Source: Mesostigma viride (lineage: Eukaryota; Streptophyta; Mesostigmatophyceae; Mesostigmatales; Mesostigmataceae). Taken from it: 64,000 nt of DNA. A program made the translations under genes and the position numbers. Of the stretch, positions 43,174-54,540 are shown piece by piece. The notes beneath the pieces were generated by a model, which made no database searches, was not told the origin of the DNA, and was given only the letters and a program-made list of their open reading frames with translations. Positions within the stretch are counted from its first letter, which is position 1. Each line of letters opens with the position of its first letter. The stretch lies in NCBI GenBank assembly GCA_009746045.1, contig RPFO01000050.1, positions 1,353,050-1,417,049 on the forward strand, in the 5' to 3' direction.

Positions 43174-44014
43174 GTATTAATTAGCTTGGCATCAAGTCGC
43201 GGTGCCAGATATCTCACGACCCCAGTCGTGAAGCGCAATCTGCATTAGGCCACCTTGATTATTCCTAATTCCGGCATGGAGGATCTTTCGCTACGTCACT
43301 CAGGCTAGGGACCTGGGTTGGCACGTAACACTGGTTATCGGAGGTAAAATGTGCTGGAGAGGTTAGCTAACTCTCGCGGAGAGAGCTAGTGTAGCCAGTT
43401 AGGATAGCAAGGCGGTGCTTAGTGTAGATAGAGGTTCCGGTATTCAACGATTGCTGACTGGTCGGCGGCCAGCCCGTAAAGGGATTCAACGACGACCTCG
43501 GCAGCAAGCGGCCAGTCCGGGATACTTGGCGGGGCTAGTCATAGCCCTCATAGCCCTGTGGTGAGGTGCCATAGGCAGTAGCGGCCATTACCCCTGTTTT
43601 CAACGACTTCTAGTGGCGGTAGAGCTCCGGCCCTCAACGACACTCGACGGCGGCCAGCTCAGGGGTTCTCAACGACATTGGTTATGGTACGTCCCCTAGT
43701 TTAGAGTTCTTTGCTTAGACGCTTGCCTTCTTTCCGGGACTGCACGCGTAGAGGGGGTCTATTTTAAATGTTGTGCTCTCTTTCTAGGCGTTTCTATATT
43801 GTTTGAGCTATATGTGGGTGTCGCGGAGGCACTCATCGTCGTGTGACCTGCAACGGGTCTTGGGGTAGGTACCGTCGGGCTGTGGCCGATTCTGTTGACG
43901 GTGCTTACCCCTGTGAGCCCCGTGGAGGGGAGCAGTGTATTGTGCCCTTGCTCGCGTAGAGCTTGGGCGTGTGTTGTGTTAGAATCCGTCCTCCTCCCTC
44001 GTTGTGTTTATCAC
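43174..44014 (+). repeat. Old gypsy: LTR end and leader
   Basis: 43174-43328 is the LTR remainder, ending GGCACGTAACA. The same TGGTTATCGGAGG primer site follows at 43330. The leader continues with the TTCAACGA/GCGGCCAG repeats until the copia element interrupts it at 44015. It is collinear with 29626-30290. Confidence 0.85.
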
Positions 44015-44661
44015 AGTTAGCATTTTGGGCAACCAATATGCTAAGTGGATGCAGTTTGGAAAGACCTTTCCAACGCCGTGCTGACCGCCTGAAACAGACA
44101 AGGGACAAGAAAGATATGAGGTCCCGAAGTCCTAGCCGTCCGCGGTCAGCGAGGGTGCAACCTTCTGGGTAGTGGACAGGACACGTGGCAGGCCGTGCCT
44201 GCACAGGCTTAGCCTGACTATCACGTGACTGTGGTCCACGTAGACCAGGAGGGGCAGCAGCCTGCGACTGGTGGGGTACTGGAACTGGCACAAGGCTGCA
44301 AGGATACTAGGTCTTGCAGGCTTGTGACAGGTCCTGTACTTCCTAGGTTGCAGGTAGCTAGGTAAATCCAGTTCGTCCTGGCTCTGCAAGGATGCCAGTG
44401 GACGTTGAGGATTTGCTAGCAAGCCTGCAACATGCCTCGTCACACCGATGGGAACGAGGAGCAACAAAGAGGCATATAGCTTGGTCATGGGGATGGCCAA
44501 GCTATCTCGGAAGCACGCGCTCTGGTTGCCCACTTGAACGTGGAAGTGACCAACAAGGTGTGGCTTGGTGTTTGGGCTAAGGATTGCTGTCTCCAGCAAT
44601 TGGCTCAAGCTTTGCGTGAAAGACCAAGAGCTCACACGCTCTGGGCTGGTTTCGTCTAACT
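44015..44661 (+). repeat. 5' LTR of copia element
   Basis: 647 bp. TGGTTCCGCGGCGCA at ~44670 is a candidate primer-binding site just inside. ORFs crossing the LTR are identical between the two copies and are not real genes. Confidence 0.9.
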
Positions 44662-44688
44662 CGTACTATTGGTTCCGCGGCGCATTTC

Positions 44689-45776
44689 ATGTCGGAAGAA
44701 ATTCCGGCGCTTGCGCAATCGCCAAGCCAAGAAGCCGCAGTGCCGCGGCAGGAGGCAGAAGGACCCCTGCATCCATACAGCCAGCCAGAAACCGCGTCCA
44801 CGTTTGTGCAAGCTGCGCATTTGGCGAGAGGCTTGGCGCGGGGAGGCTGGGTAGCTGTTTTCGGCAACTCGGAAGGGCCGTCTGCCAACGACCCTGTTGT
44901 GATGCGTGTGCGGGCCACGACTTCTCCGGGGGAGACGAGTCGTGTGACGGTGGAGCGCTTGATTGCGCTGAGAGACGAGGTTGCTGCGCTTATCTACAGC
45001 CTTGAGATCGCCTATCAAGGTGGTCACGTTACGCTGCACGGTTTGGATCTTGCTCGAGAGGCGTTGGGACAGTTAGTCGCCATCAGCCTTGGTGCCACCC
45101 GGTTATTCAACCATTGGGTCGCGACGAGTTCCCTCGGTGAGGGGACGAACGCTTCACATCTCGTGCGTGACGCGCAAGTGCGTGAGCAGGACAGCCCCTG
45201 GTCCTCGCAAGAAGTAGTTGCTCAAACCTGTGAGCACCTTGTTAACATTTTGCTTCAAGAGTCGCGAGGCCACGCAGATCGGTGGCTTATCACCACGCGT
45301 CCTGCCGGCATCTGGTCCACATTAGACACCCCTCGTGTTGTTGGAGCCCCCGGTGCATACGGTCCGTCGGTGGAAATCGTCACAGGTCGGGAGCTGTCCC
45401 CACAGGCAGTGCACGACGAGTTCGTCGACCGCCCGTCGGGTGTTATTGTACGCTCGTCCCAGCAGTTGGACGAGGGAGACGGTTCTGCAGCAGGGTTCTC
45501 CGAGCGGCAACGTACAGATTATCACATCCCGCCGGAGCCGTTGCACGACTACAGCACCTACGGCCTTCAGTTGGGGCATACAACGAGAGACGAGGTGGGG
45601 GAGGACGCTGGGTGCGTAACGTGGTGTGGGGCAGGCGCCCTAACGAGAGGAGTGTGCCGTTTGACCAAACCACAGACGGGAGGCCCGTCAGTCGCCTTCT
45701 TGGACCTTATTCTGAGGAGGAGGTGCGAGCTATTCCTCGGGTGAGAGCTACTGTGGGAGAGAGAAGCCGCCGCTGA
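44689..45776 (+). CDS. Copia-element orphan ORF upstream of gag
   Basis: 351 aa from ATG 44689 in one frame. The likely true C-terminus is in the next frame (through 45776, RPVSRLLGPYSEEEVRAIP), implying one frameshift near 45590. It includes FVQAAHLARGLARGGWVAVF, VERLIALRDEVAALIYSLEI and GLDLAREALGQLVAISLGAT, predicted helical. No zinc knuckle, protease or nucleic-acid motif is seen. Function is unknown. Confidence 0.6.
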
Positions 45777-45871
45777 AGCAGAGCGCGAGGCAGAGGAGCT
45801 GCCCGACGCTTGAAGTCCTGTCTTCTTTTGCATACCCTTGCGTGTTGCAGTGTCGCTTTGTACATAATATA

Positions 45872-47257
45872 ATGCCTCGTGGGAAGGCCGGCGACGGCGA
45901 CAAAGGCGAGGAGGAGAGGCCTGTGGAAACGGGCCAGGTGGTGCGAAAGGAGAAGGAGCCCATGGCGGGGGAAGCAATCCCTGCTAGCAACGGTGACGGG
46001 AGCAAGAGGCCGGGAGGCAAGCGCAAACATGAGGAGGCGATGGAGGAGGCCAAGCGGGCGCGGGCGGAGTGGCCTTCAGATGCTGTGCTGGTGGCTGGCG
46101 GACAACCAACGCTGGAGAAACGTAAGAGGGACTTGTCCTCTGACGATAATGGTAAGCGTCGTCATGTAGACGTGCCCTCCCCCAACCCTGCTGGCCCAAG
46201 TGGTGTCGTAACTGTGACGCCCGCTGTGACTGGTGTCGCTGCTGTGACGCCCCCTGTGGCTGAGACAGTTAGGGCGTTACCGGGGTCGAGGCCTCACATG
46301 AGCGCCGTGTCCGTCATGAATGGCCAAAAGCCTCTCTGTCCACCATTAGCGCAGGAAGCACTAGATAAATGGCTTGAGGACATGGAGCTGGTGGTGCTCT
46401 CTGTGGATCCCACCGTGAATCTGGTGCAAGTCTTTCATTCCTCAACATGCAACCGGGATTCCTCTGAACGTGTGCGTGAGAAGACTAGGGTGGCTGTGAA
46501 GGACAAGCTAACCTGGGCACAGTTCCTGGATGGACTGAGGGAGGAGTTTTCAGACAAGGTTTTGAACCTCACAAACTACTATAAACACCAGTATGACACG
46601 TTCGAGATCATTGGCCCTGTTGCAGAGGAGTGGGCCAGGCTCAACCGTATCAGAGACAAGGGGGCCAAGTATGGCTTCCTGGTCACAGATAGAGCCTTGG
46701 CAGACTATTTCCTGGACCGAATGGGGTTGAGTGTGGATGGGAGGAACAGTGCCCGCATGTTTCTGAACCAGACAGATGGGACCTTGCGTGCTCTAGAGCT
46801 GGTTATCCTTAGTATCAGGAAGCCAGACCCTGCCTGCAAAGCCATTCAGTCCCACGGCAGCAATGCCACCTCCGCTGCACAGGCCCAAGGTGATGTCCCC
46901 GGGTACCCAGCCCGTGGTGGGGCAAGGCCTAACAAGCGTAGGCGCTTCAGGCGCCAGAGGAATGGGGCTCAGGGTGGCAAGGGTGCAGGTTCCCAAGGAG
47001 GGGTTGGGAGCCAGCAAGCTGGTGGTCAGCAGGGCAAGGGTGGCCAAGGGCAAGGCAAGAGCCAAGCTCAAGGCAATCAGGGCAAGCAGGGTGGGCAGCC
47101 TCAGGGAGGCCAGGGGAAGCCTGGCAAGGGTGGGGCTGGGTCTGGAAAGAAGGGTGGAGCATGCTTTGTGTGTGGCAAGGAAGGTCACTGGCGTCGTGAG
47201 TGCCCTGACAGGAAGGCCAAGCCTGCTGGGGCAGGGGGCCAGTCTGGGCAGCAGTGA
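45872..47257 (+). CDS. Copia gag
   Basis: ATG 45872 (MPRGKAGDGDKGEEERP) is preferred over an upstream in-frame codon. A charged head leads to the capsid region (LAQEALDKWLEDMELVVLSV, LTWAQFLDGLREEFSDKVLN, EEWARLNRIRDKGAKYGFLV). A long Gly/Gln/Lys repeat region follows. The C-terminus has a CCHC knuckle CFVCGKEGHWRREC (47161-47202). The stop is UGA at 47255-47257 in the same frame as the following pol region. Confidence 0.85.
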   Translation: MPRGKAGDGDKGEEERPVETGQVVRKEKEPMAGEAIPASNGDGSKRPGGKRKHEEAMEEAKRARAEWPSDAVLVAGGQPTLEKRKRDLSSDDNGKRRHVDVPSPNPAGPSGVVTVTPAVTGVAAVTPPVAETVRALPGSRPHMSAVSVMNGQKPLCPPLAQEALDKWLEDMELVVLSVDPTVNLVQVFHSSTCNRDSSERVREKTRVAVKDKLTWAQFLDGLREEFSDKVLNLTNYYKHQYDTFEIIGPVAEEWARLNRIRDKGAKYGFLVTDRALADYFLDRMGLSVDGRNSARMFLNQTDGTLRALELVILSIRKPDPACKAIQSHGSNATSAAQAQGDVPGYPARGGARPNKRRRFRRQRNGAQGGKGAGSQGGVGSQQAGGQQGKGGQGQGKSQAQGNQGKQGGQPQGGQGKPGKGGAGSGKKGGACFVCGKEGHWRRECPDRKAKPAGAGGQSGQQ

Positions 47258-47261
47258 CTAG
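47255..47261 (+). promoter_or_regulatory. Leaky-stop context UGA-CUAG between gag and pol
   Basis: The gag stop reads CAG TGA CTA G, and the frame stays open beyond it through 47857. UGA followed by CUA(G) is the established efficient readthrough context in alphaviruses and some animal mRNAs. This suggests that a gag-pol fusion is made by readthrough. Confidence 0.7.
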
Positions 47262-50200
47262 CTACATCATCCCCTGTAAATAGTCAATCACCCCTTGGGG
47301 AAGGTGTGCTGAATGTACATAAGGATGGGGGTGTGCCCCTTGTGCAGCACCAAGGGTGTAAGGATGTTGTTCTTCCACTGGATTGCAATAACAATGCTGC
47401 AGCTGAATCCCCTATGCCTCATGCAGGTGGTGGGTCTCCAGCAGGTGCTGGCCTGGAAGGCCAAAGGACCTTGCTGGAAGGGCCTGGAGCGGTCCAGGGT
47501 GCAGGGCCTGGCTTGGGGCGTCAGGATGGCCTGCAGGGAAGCCCTGGAACCTCAGGAGTGGATCATGTGTCCCCACACACGGTTCAGACGTCTCGCCAGG
47601 TCAGTACTGAGAGAGTGCTGAGCTATGCTGAGGCTGGCCATAGGTTGCATCACATGTTTGGACACTCTGGGCAGGCAGCAATGTTTGCTTGGAAGTTAGG
47701 TAGGGAACCTTTGTGGGAGGCATGCCAGGCTGCTGCTGAGAACTGTGGTTGCCAGGAGAATGCTGTTCACCCACCCCAGTCCCATGCTAGGGAGCCTGCT
47801 AGGAGCGTGGCGACATCCAGATGGATATCCAGCATATCAGGGGCTTGTATATATTAGTGGGGGTGGACAGGTTCAGTAGATATAGACTGATAGACATTCT
47901 ACCTGGTATGCAGGAGCATCACTTGTTGTTGGGTATGAAGGCCCTGATCCCAGGCTTTGGGGTATGCAAGAGTGTGCAGGCAGACTTGCAGTTTGACTGT
48001 TTGCTCAAGCATCAGGACCAGCTGCCTTGTAAGCTGGTAGTAGTCCCCAGGGAGAGTCATGGGCAGCAAGGGGCTGTAGAAAGATCCATACGTGAGGTGA
48101 AGACAGTGGTGCTAGCAGCAAAGTCGGTGCCACTTGTGGCATCTGCCTTAGAGAGGGCAGCCTGGTGTAAGGGGATAGAAGAGCAGCTGAACCACAGGGT
48201 TAATTACTACTTTGATGGTGTGGCTGTCTCTCCCCTGGCCCTGCAGTATAGCTTACTACCTGAGAATGTGGTGCAGGCCAGTCTTAGAAAGGCAGACAGG
48301 CTGTTTGCCCAGCTGAGACGTAAGGACAAGAACTGGAATGTGCTGAGGCCTCAGGTGGGGCTGAAGGTCAGGATGTGGAAGGAACCATCTATTCCAGGCA
48401 AGCGGGGGAAGTGGCAGGATGGGGTTGTCACTCGTGTGGAGGAAGCTAACAGATCTTGCCTGGTGGCTTTGGAGAAGGATCCAAGGCACGTGTACAGGTT
48501 GTCCTGGGCTCATGTCAAGGAGAGAAGGCCACATGCAATCTGGCCTGCAGACGGGCCAGGCCCTCCCAGTTGGGTTGAGGAGCCAGGCCAGAGCCAGGCA
48601 GCAGCAGCTAACAATCCTCTGGTGGTGGATGATGGTCTGTCCCTACTGGAAGATGACGAGCAGGAGGCTGCTGAAGCAACTGTCACAAGGCCAGAGGGGA
48701 CGGGGCAGCCACCTAAGGCCCGGGGGCCTCTCATGGCGGACGTCATCCGAGCACTCATGCGCAGCAAACATGATCCCAAGGTATCCAAGCTCACGGGGTG
48801 GGGGTCGTGCTGGGCAGCTACAATGGAGGTAGATACCAACTCACAGGTGTCTGTCATCAGGGAAGAGGATGCTGTAGGCTTACAGATGTCCCATCCCAGT
48901 TGCCTTGCTGTGTCTGATTTCTCAGGAAAGGTGTCCATGAAGATCCTTGGGGAAGTGAGTGTGCCTATCTTAGGGGTGCCCACCACGTTCTGTGTGGTAG
49001 AGGGCTATCAGGGGCCTGCCATTCTGGGTCAGAATTTCTTGTGCATGCCAGGGGTTACTTTGACCTCTGATAAGTTGGCACTAGAAGGCAGGGGCAGCCT
49101 CCCCCTTGAAAGATATCACTATTCCCAGGGTCTTGCAGTGGCGGTGAAGGCTGTTAAGAGTCAGCCAGCTGAGGGTCCTCAAGGTCAGGAGCCCATAGCT
49201 GAGGACCTGTTGATAATCCCAACCACCTTTGATCCGCGGCAGTTAGGGGTAAACAGGTATCAGATAGCTGCTCACAGTCCTATTCCCTGGCGCCAGCTAG
49301 TCGAGATGATGCAAAGCCCCAAGATGGCTAAGGCATGGACTCTTGGCTTTGTTGCTTCTGGGCATGAGTGGATAGTTTCCAACTGTGCAGAACCTGTGGA
49401 TGAGCTGCCAGAAGTTCACCAGCTGCTCAGATTGATGTTTGTCCTCAAGCTCAAGGAGGTAGATGGTGTCCAGGTGCCACATGTCAGACCAGTTGTAACC
49501 GAGTATCATGGCACTGGCCAGTTGTTAGATGAGGAGCTCTATACTCCAGGGATGCTGCATGACACGTGGAGGATTCTGCTGTGTATATTTCTGTCTTTTC
49601 TGGTCAAGGGTGTGCCCTATAGCTCTGTGCTGATTGATTTCAAGAGGGCTTTTCTCAAGGGTGACCAAGATCAGGCTAGGCAGACTTGGAGAGATATCCC
49701 TCCTTTCTTTGTGACTGTACCTGCTGTATGGAGAGCAGAGATAAAGGCCAGGTACCTGAGAATTCTGAAAGGGTTGGAAGGTCTCAGGTCCAGTCCCATT
49801 ATCTGGAGAAAGAGCCTAGAGAAATTCTTGAAGAATACTTGTGGGTTTTCTGTGTCTCCAGTGGATCCCTGTTTGTTCCAAGGGTCCCACAATGGCCTTC
49901 CTGTCTTTGCCTCACTGCATGGTGATGACCTGCATCTTATAGGTCCACCAGACTGGGTTGAGGCTGTTTTGGCCAAGATCCAGAAGCGGTTTGAGCTGGG
50001 TAAGATACAGCACATGGTGGAGAATGAGCCTATGGTCTTCTGTGGCATGCAGGCTACGTTGTTCCAAGCCAAGGGCTCGTGGTTCATCAGGATGGAGGGT
50101 GGTAAGGACTACCCACAGCAGATTGTAGATGCATTGCAGGAGCCCATCACGCAGGCTAGGTGTGCTACCATCAGGGGCATGCTGGCATGGCTTGCAAGTA

Positions 50201-50826
50201 TATGTGCCCCTGACCTGCTGGTTTTGAGTCGGCTCACTGACTCCCAGCTGGTTGAGGTGGGGGCTGAGAGTGTGGTGCAGGCTGTCATGATGTCTCCCCC
50301 TCTTATACTGGGTCCTGTAGATTTGTACAAGCCCCTTGACATGATCCTTTATGTTGACAGTTCTATGGACAATAGGAAGGTCACTGAAGTCAGGGGCAGG
50401 GCAGCAGCAGTAGTCACCCTGGAGCAAGATCACACCTCACTTGTTACCTGGTACAGTCGGTTGCAAAACAGGGTTACACCCAGCAGTGATATTGCTGAGT
50501 GCAGGGCAATCTGTGAAGGGCTGCATACTGCTCTTTACTTAAGGGAGCTATTCTACCAGCTATGTCAAGTGGCTTCCTGTAGGTTGCAGCTGCACACACT
50601 GGTGAGGACTGATAGCATGGGCATGGTGCAGTTTGTGCACAGGCAGTTAGCCAGGAGCAGGGACCTTGACTACTTGTTGCTCAAGGAGATGTCCTACCTA
50701 GCTCACATTGAACATGTGCCTGGTGTGGATAACCCTGCAGATGCCCTCACCAAGCTGGAGGAGAAGGCGGAGCGGCAGTACCCCCTGCTCCGTGGGCTCA
50801 TGGACCCCTTGCATGGGCAGCCATAG
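47258..50826 (+). CDS. Copia pol: integrase, protease-like domain, RT, RNase H
   Basis: The first part, in gag frame, runs to ~47857 and has the integrase zinc region (HHMFGHSGQ through CGCQ). The main ORF 47803-50826 is in the -1 frame, so one shift lies near 47810-47850 with no obvious slippery site. Integrase: D in QMDIQHIRGLYILVGVD, D in VQADLQFD, E in GAVERSIREVK. Protease-like (48797-49125): MEVDTNSQVSVI and AILGQNFLCMPG. RT: VLIDFKRAFLKGD, GLRSSPIIWRKSLEKFL, catalytic HGDD (49918-49929) in place of YVDD. RNase H: ILYVDSSMDN, SSDIAECRAICEGLHTALYL, DNPADALTK. Apart from the frame shift it looks functional. Confidence 0.88.
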
Positions 50827-51832
50827 AGACCAGGCCTTGCTTCAGCTTGGGTGTCCCCGGTGGGTTGTTTGACCAAAGTGCCAAGTGGTGACTGGTGCTT
50901 GCTGGTTGACAACTGGTCCTTCAGGGTTAGGTACACCCTCCTGGACAGGAGTTGGTGTGGAATGTCACTCCTACCAGCTGAGAATAATGCCTGGCCCTCC
51001 CCATGGGGTTCAGAAGAGTCGCCAGGACTTAAGTCGACGCCTTTGGCCTCAAACAGTTAGGCCATGCAAGGGCAACCCGAATGCTGGTTCTTACAGGTTG
51101 CTGTACATATGTTTTCTAGTGCTTGTTTCCAACCTGTTGCTAATAAAGAACCTGGTTGTGTGACCATGTGACATGGTTGCCAGGGAGCCACATTCTGGGT
51201 TATATAATGCTTGAATAAAACATAATCATGTCATTCTCATGTATGTTGTTCACCTGGTTGTCATGTTTGTCTTGTGAAAAGTTCCAGGTCACCTATAAAC
51301 CTGGAGGTTGGGGTGGGGTTCAATTCCCCAGCAGAGCCACAGCCTGGCATGAATGACTCCTGGGCTTAACACCCAGTGAAGACATGGGCTCCCCAAGGAG
51401 ACAGCATTAATCTAGGTGCTACCTGGTTCTTTGAGCAGAAGGGAAAGGTTGGCCAAGGCGGGCGCCATAAGAACGGGCGCCTGTGATAACTGTGAAAGAC
51501 CAGGAACTCACAATAGTACGTTCTTGGCATCCTGTAATCCCAGCCATTGAGCTAGGTAATGTACCTTCACATTAATCCAACACCAAGTTCCCAAGGAAAG
51601 GTTGGGAGCTGACCAAGGGGTCAGGGGATAACCTGGGGTGACCTCTGATTCACTGGCCAGCATACCTAAGCTATTCCAAGGGCACATATGTTGTGTTCCC
51701 AAAAGGAAGGCAGGAACCTGGGCCCTGACAGGTCTGATCAACCTCAAGGGACCAAGCGATCTGTGGCTGAGTGGGCACAAGCTAGGCTAGGTTGTTTCAA
51801 GCTGGTCCAGCTCCAAAAGAAGAAAGGGTTGG
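50827..51832 (+). other. Copia 3' non-coding region
   Basis: One kb between pol and the 3' LTR. AATAAAGAAC (~51141) and GAATAAAAC (~51212) are polyadenylation-like signals. TGGGGTTCAATTCCCCA (~51315-51331) folds as a tRNA T-arm, but no complete tRNA is found. A purine-rich AAAAGAAGAAAGGG tract (~51814-51828) is the likely plus-strand primer. Confidence 0.6.
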
Positions 51833-52479
51833 AGTTAGCATTTTGGGCAACCAATATGCTAAGTGGATGCAGTTTGGAAAGACCTTTCCAACGCCGTGCT
51901 GACCGCCTGAAACAGACAAGGGACAAGAAAGATATGAGGTCCCGAAGTCCTAGCCGTCCGCGGTCAGCGAGGGTGCAACCTTCTGGGTAGTGGACAGGAC
52001 ACGTGGCAGGCCGTGCCTGCACAGGCTTAGCCTGACTATCACGTGACTGTGGTCCACGTAGACCAGGAGGGGCAGCAGCCTGCGACTGGTGGGGTACTGG
52101 AACTGGCACAAGGCTGCAAGGATACTAGGTCTTGCAGGCTTGTGACAGGTCCTGTACTTCCTAGGTTGCAGGTAGCTAGGTAAATCCAGTTCGTCCTGGC
52201 TCTGCAAGGATGCCAGTGGACGTTGAGGATTTGCTAGCAAGCCTGCAACATGCCTCGTCACACCGATGGGAACGAGGAGCAACAAAGAGGCATATAGCTT
52301 GGTCATGGGGATGGCCAAGCTATCTCGGAAGCACGCGCTCTGGTTGCCCACTTGAACGTGGAAGTGACCAACAAGGTGTGGCTTGGTGTTTGGGCTAAGG
52401 ATTGCTGTCTCCAGCAATTGGCTCAAGCTTTGCGTGAAAGACCAAGAGCTCACACGCTCTGGGCTGGTTTCGTCTAACT
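51833..52479 (+). repeat. 3' LTR of copia element
   Basis: 647 bp, offset exactly 7818 from the 5' LTR; no difference was noticed between them. Confidence 0.9.
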
Positions 52480-52484
52480 ATCAC

Positions 52485-52990
52485 TGCACTTAGAGGTATC
52501 CCCGGGGATCCCTTTTCTTTTCTGTCTTGCAAGCTCCTGCTAGCCCTTTTCTTCTTCTCGCCAGCGTATGCTAGACTACTACGCAATATGTCTTTGAAAG
52601 GGAAGCGAAGGATAAATAAGGGTGGACAGTCGGGATTTCCATACTATGCAGTATAGCCCATGACGGGGGTGAGGGTAGACTGGTCAGCCATATTTTATAG
52701 TTGGAAGACGTGTGAAGAGTATATCAAAGATAAGATAATGTCTAGGGTTCTAATGCTAGATGGAAGGGGTTTGATAACATCATAGATGCAGATAGGTTTG
52801 TTAGGGAGCACATGCCATTGCCAGAGGGTCTGCACACCACTCGTGAATGCTCTAAGCCACCCACGCACAGCAAGGGAGACAGCAGTCAGGAGGTGGGGAC
52901 CGCAGTTACAGTTACCTTCTCCCAGCTGACCATTGGCTCTAGCAGACAATAGAGGGGATTACTACTAGGGAATAGTACTAGGTCCTATAT
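52485..52990 (+). pseudogene. Old gypsy: decayed hybrid-binding domain ORF
   Basis: Homologous to 30290-30720. GGQSGFPYYAV and, in another frame, AIFYSWKTCEEYIKDKIM are still readable, but stops and frameshifts interrupt it. It shows that the hybrid-binding ORF is an old component of this family. Confidence 0.8.
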
Positions 52991-52994
52991 ATAC

Positions 52995-54035
52995 ATTAAA
53001 AATATAATTACTTACAACAGAGTGAAATCACTCAAACCAAAGCAAACGCCCAGCTATAAACCTATATACAGAGCCATGTCAAAGCTCTATACTACGATAA
53101 GACCAATGGAAACGCCTAACGGGAGGAACCTAATAGCCCTGCTGCACCGCAAAATCAGCCCGCGTACGGCGGAGCATGATGTCAGCCATGGCCCGAGTCA
53201 GCGCCACCGACAAGCGCTGACGCCAATATGACGTCCAGGTCCGCGCCGACCATGGGGCCCGCTGGCCCTCCAGGTCCAGCCGGTCCTCCCGGAGCCGGCA
53301 ACACTCCTTGAAGAAGGCGGAGGTCAGGGGCCCCATGGCCCCAAACTCCTCCAGGACAAAGGGCACCACACGATGGTGCCCGACGTCGCCGTAGGCCAGG
53401 AGCTTGGCCCGCTCCGCCCGGTCCGCCGTGTAACCTGCCGTGAGGGAGGCCCCAGCCACGTGGCTAAGAGCCAAGGGCCGCGCCACCGAAACGTCAATAA
53501 GCAGATGCCGGCCACCCCCCTCAAAGTCCAGCACCACGATGTCAGGCCGGTGGTTGGGGGAATAGAAGGCAGCGCCATCCGCATCCTCGGACCGGATGTT
53601 CGCGTGGGGGAAGACCGACCGAATCATGGCGAGCACCACCGTCAGGAGGACAGTGTGCAAATACAAATACCAATTCTGATTCTGTTGGCCCCCCATGCAG
53701 GCAAGGTAGTGAGTCCCCGTGGGATCCAGCGGCTGCCCACAGCTACCACAAGGCCGCCCGGCCGGAACAAGAGGCTGCGGGGCAAATAGCTGGTGCCGGA
53801 GCGCCGAGTAGTGGCTGGGAGCCAAGGCGAATGGGGGTCCTATATATATAGACATCAACCTCCAGTTGACCCTTGCCAAGTGCGCGGTGTACTCGCCCCA
53901 AGGTGATTGCTCCGGCTTTCCGCCCCAGCTCTTGGGCCGGGACGAGCGCCTCCATGGGTTGGATGTCCTCGGCGTTCCGGTTGGCGACCCCGCGTTTGTC
54001 ATCGATGCTCTGCGGGCCGCCCTCGAGGCACGCAC
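52995..54035 (-). pseudogene. LINE 3' part: REL-type endonuclease domain
   Basis: A ~300-codon ORF, 5'-truncated, encodes a zinc motif (CGSCGQPLDPTGTHYLACMG) followed by RPDIVVLDFEGGGRHLLIDV, a PD-(D/E)XK restriction-like endonuclease signature of the kind found downstream of RT in some LINEs. The C-terminal WTSYWRQRLSVALTRAMAD is also basic and helical. The 3' UTR runs to ~52995. It is inserted in the TA-rich stretch of the old gypsy. Confidence 0.7.
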
Positions 54036-54044
54036 TGAGCCACG

Positions 54045-54515
54045 TGGCTGGGGCCTCCCTCACGGCAGGTTACACGGCGGACCGGGCGGAGCGGGCCAAG
54101 CTCCTGGCCTACGGCGACGTCGGGCACCATCGTGTGGTGCCCTTTGTCCTGGAGGAGTTTGGGGCCATGGGGCCCCTGACCTCCGCCTTCTTCAAGGAGT
54201 GTTGCCGGCTCCGGGAGGACCGGCTGGACCTGGAGGGCCAGCGGGCCCCATGGTCGGCGCGGACCTGGACGTCATATTGGCGTCAGCGCTTGTCGGTGGC
54301 GCTGACTCGGGCCATGGCTGACATCATGCTCCGCCGTACGCGGGCTGATTTTGCGGTGCAGCAGGGCTATTAGGTTCCTCCCGTTAGGCGTTTCCATTGG
54401 TCTTATCGTAGTATAGAGCTTTGACATGGCTCTGTATATAGGTTTATAGCTGGGCGTTTGCTTTGGTTTGAGTGATTTCACTCTGCTGTAAGTAATTATA
54501 TTTTTAATATATATA
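54045..54515 (+). pseudogene. Second LINE 3' end, inverted copy of 52995-53466
   Basis: This plus-strand fragment is the near-exact reverse complement of the last ~470 bp of the minus-strand copy, including the 3' UTR ending in AATTATATTTTTAATATATA. The two truncated copies meet head-to-head near 54040. Confidence 0.85.
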
Positions 54516-54540
54516 GATAGCATTCCTGCGCGCCCTCCCC

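Larger units (their letters stand above)
44015..52479 (+). mobile_element. Ty1/copia-type element, 8.5 kb
   Basis: Bounded by 647-bp LTRs (AGTTAG..CTAACT) with target duplication ATCAC (44010-44014 and 52480-52484). It inserted in the leader of the old gypsy, whose sequence resumes at 52485. Content: an orphan ORF, gag, an in-frame UGA, then integrase, a protease-like domain, RT and RNase H, followed by ~1 kb non-coding and a purine-rich tract (51812-51830). Integrase before RT defines copia type; the protease position is atypical. Confidence 0.92.

Noticed and set aside
44132-44635. 167-aa ORF in the copia LTR
   Set aside because: It is an LTR shadow ORF, identical in both LTRs, antisense, with no domain.
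51300-51345. tRNA gene
   Set aside because: Only a T-arm-like hairpin is seen; no acceptor, D-arm or anticodon arm can be folded around it.
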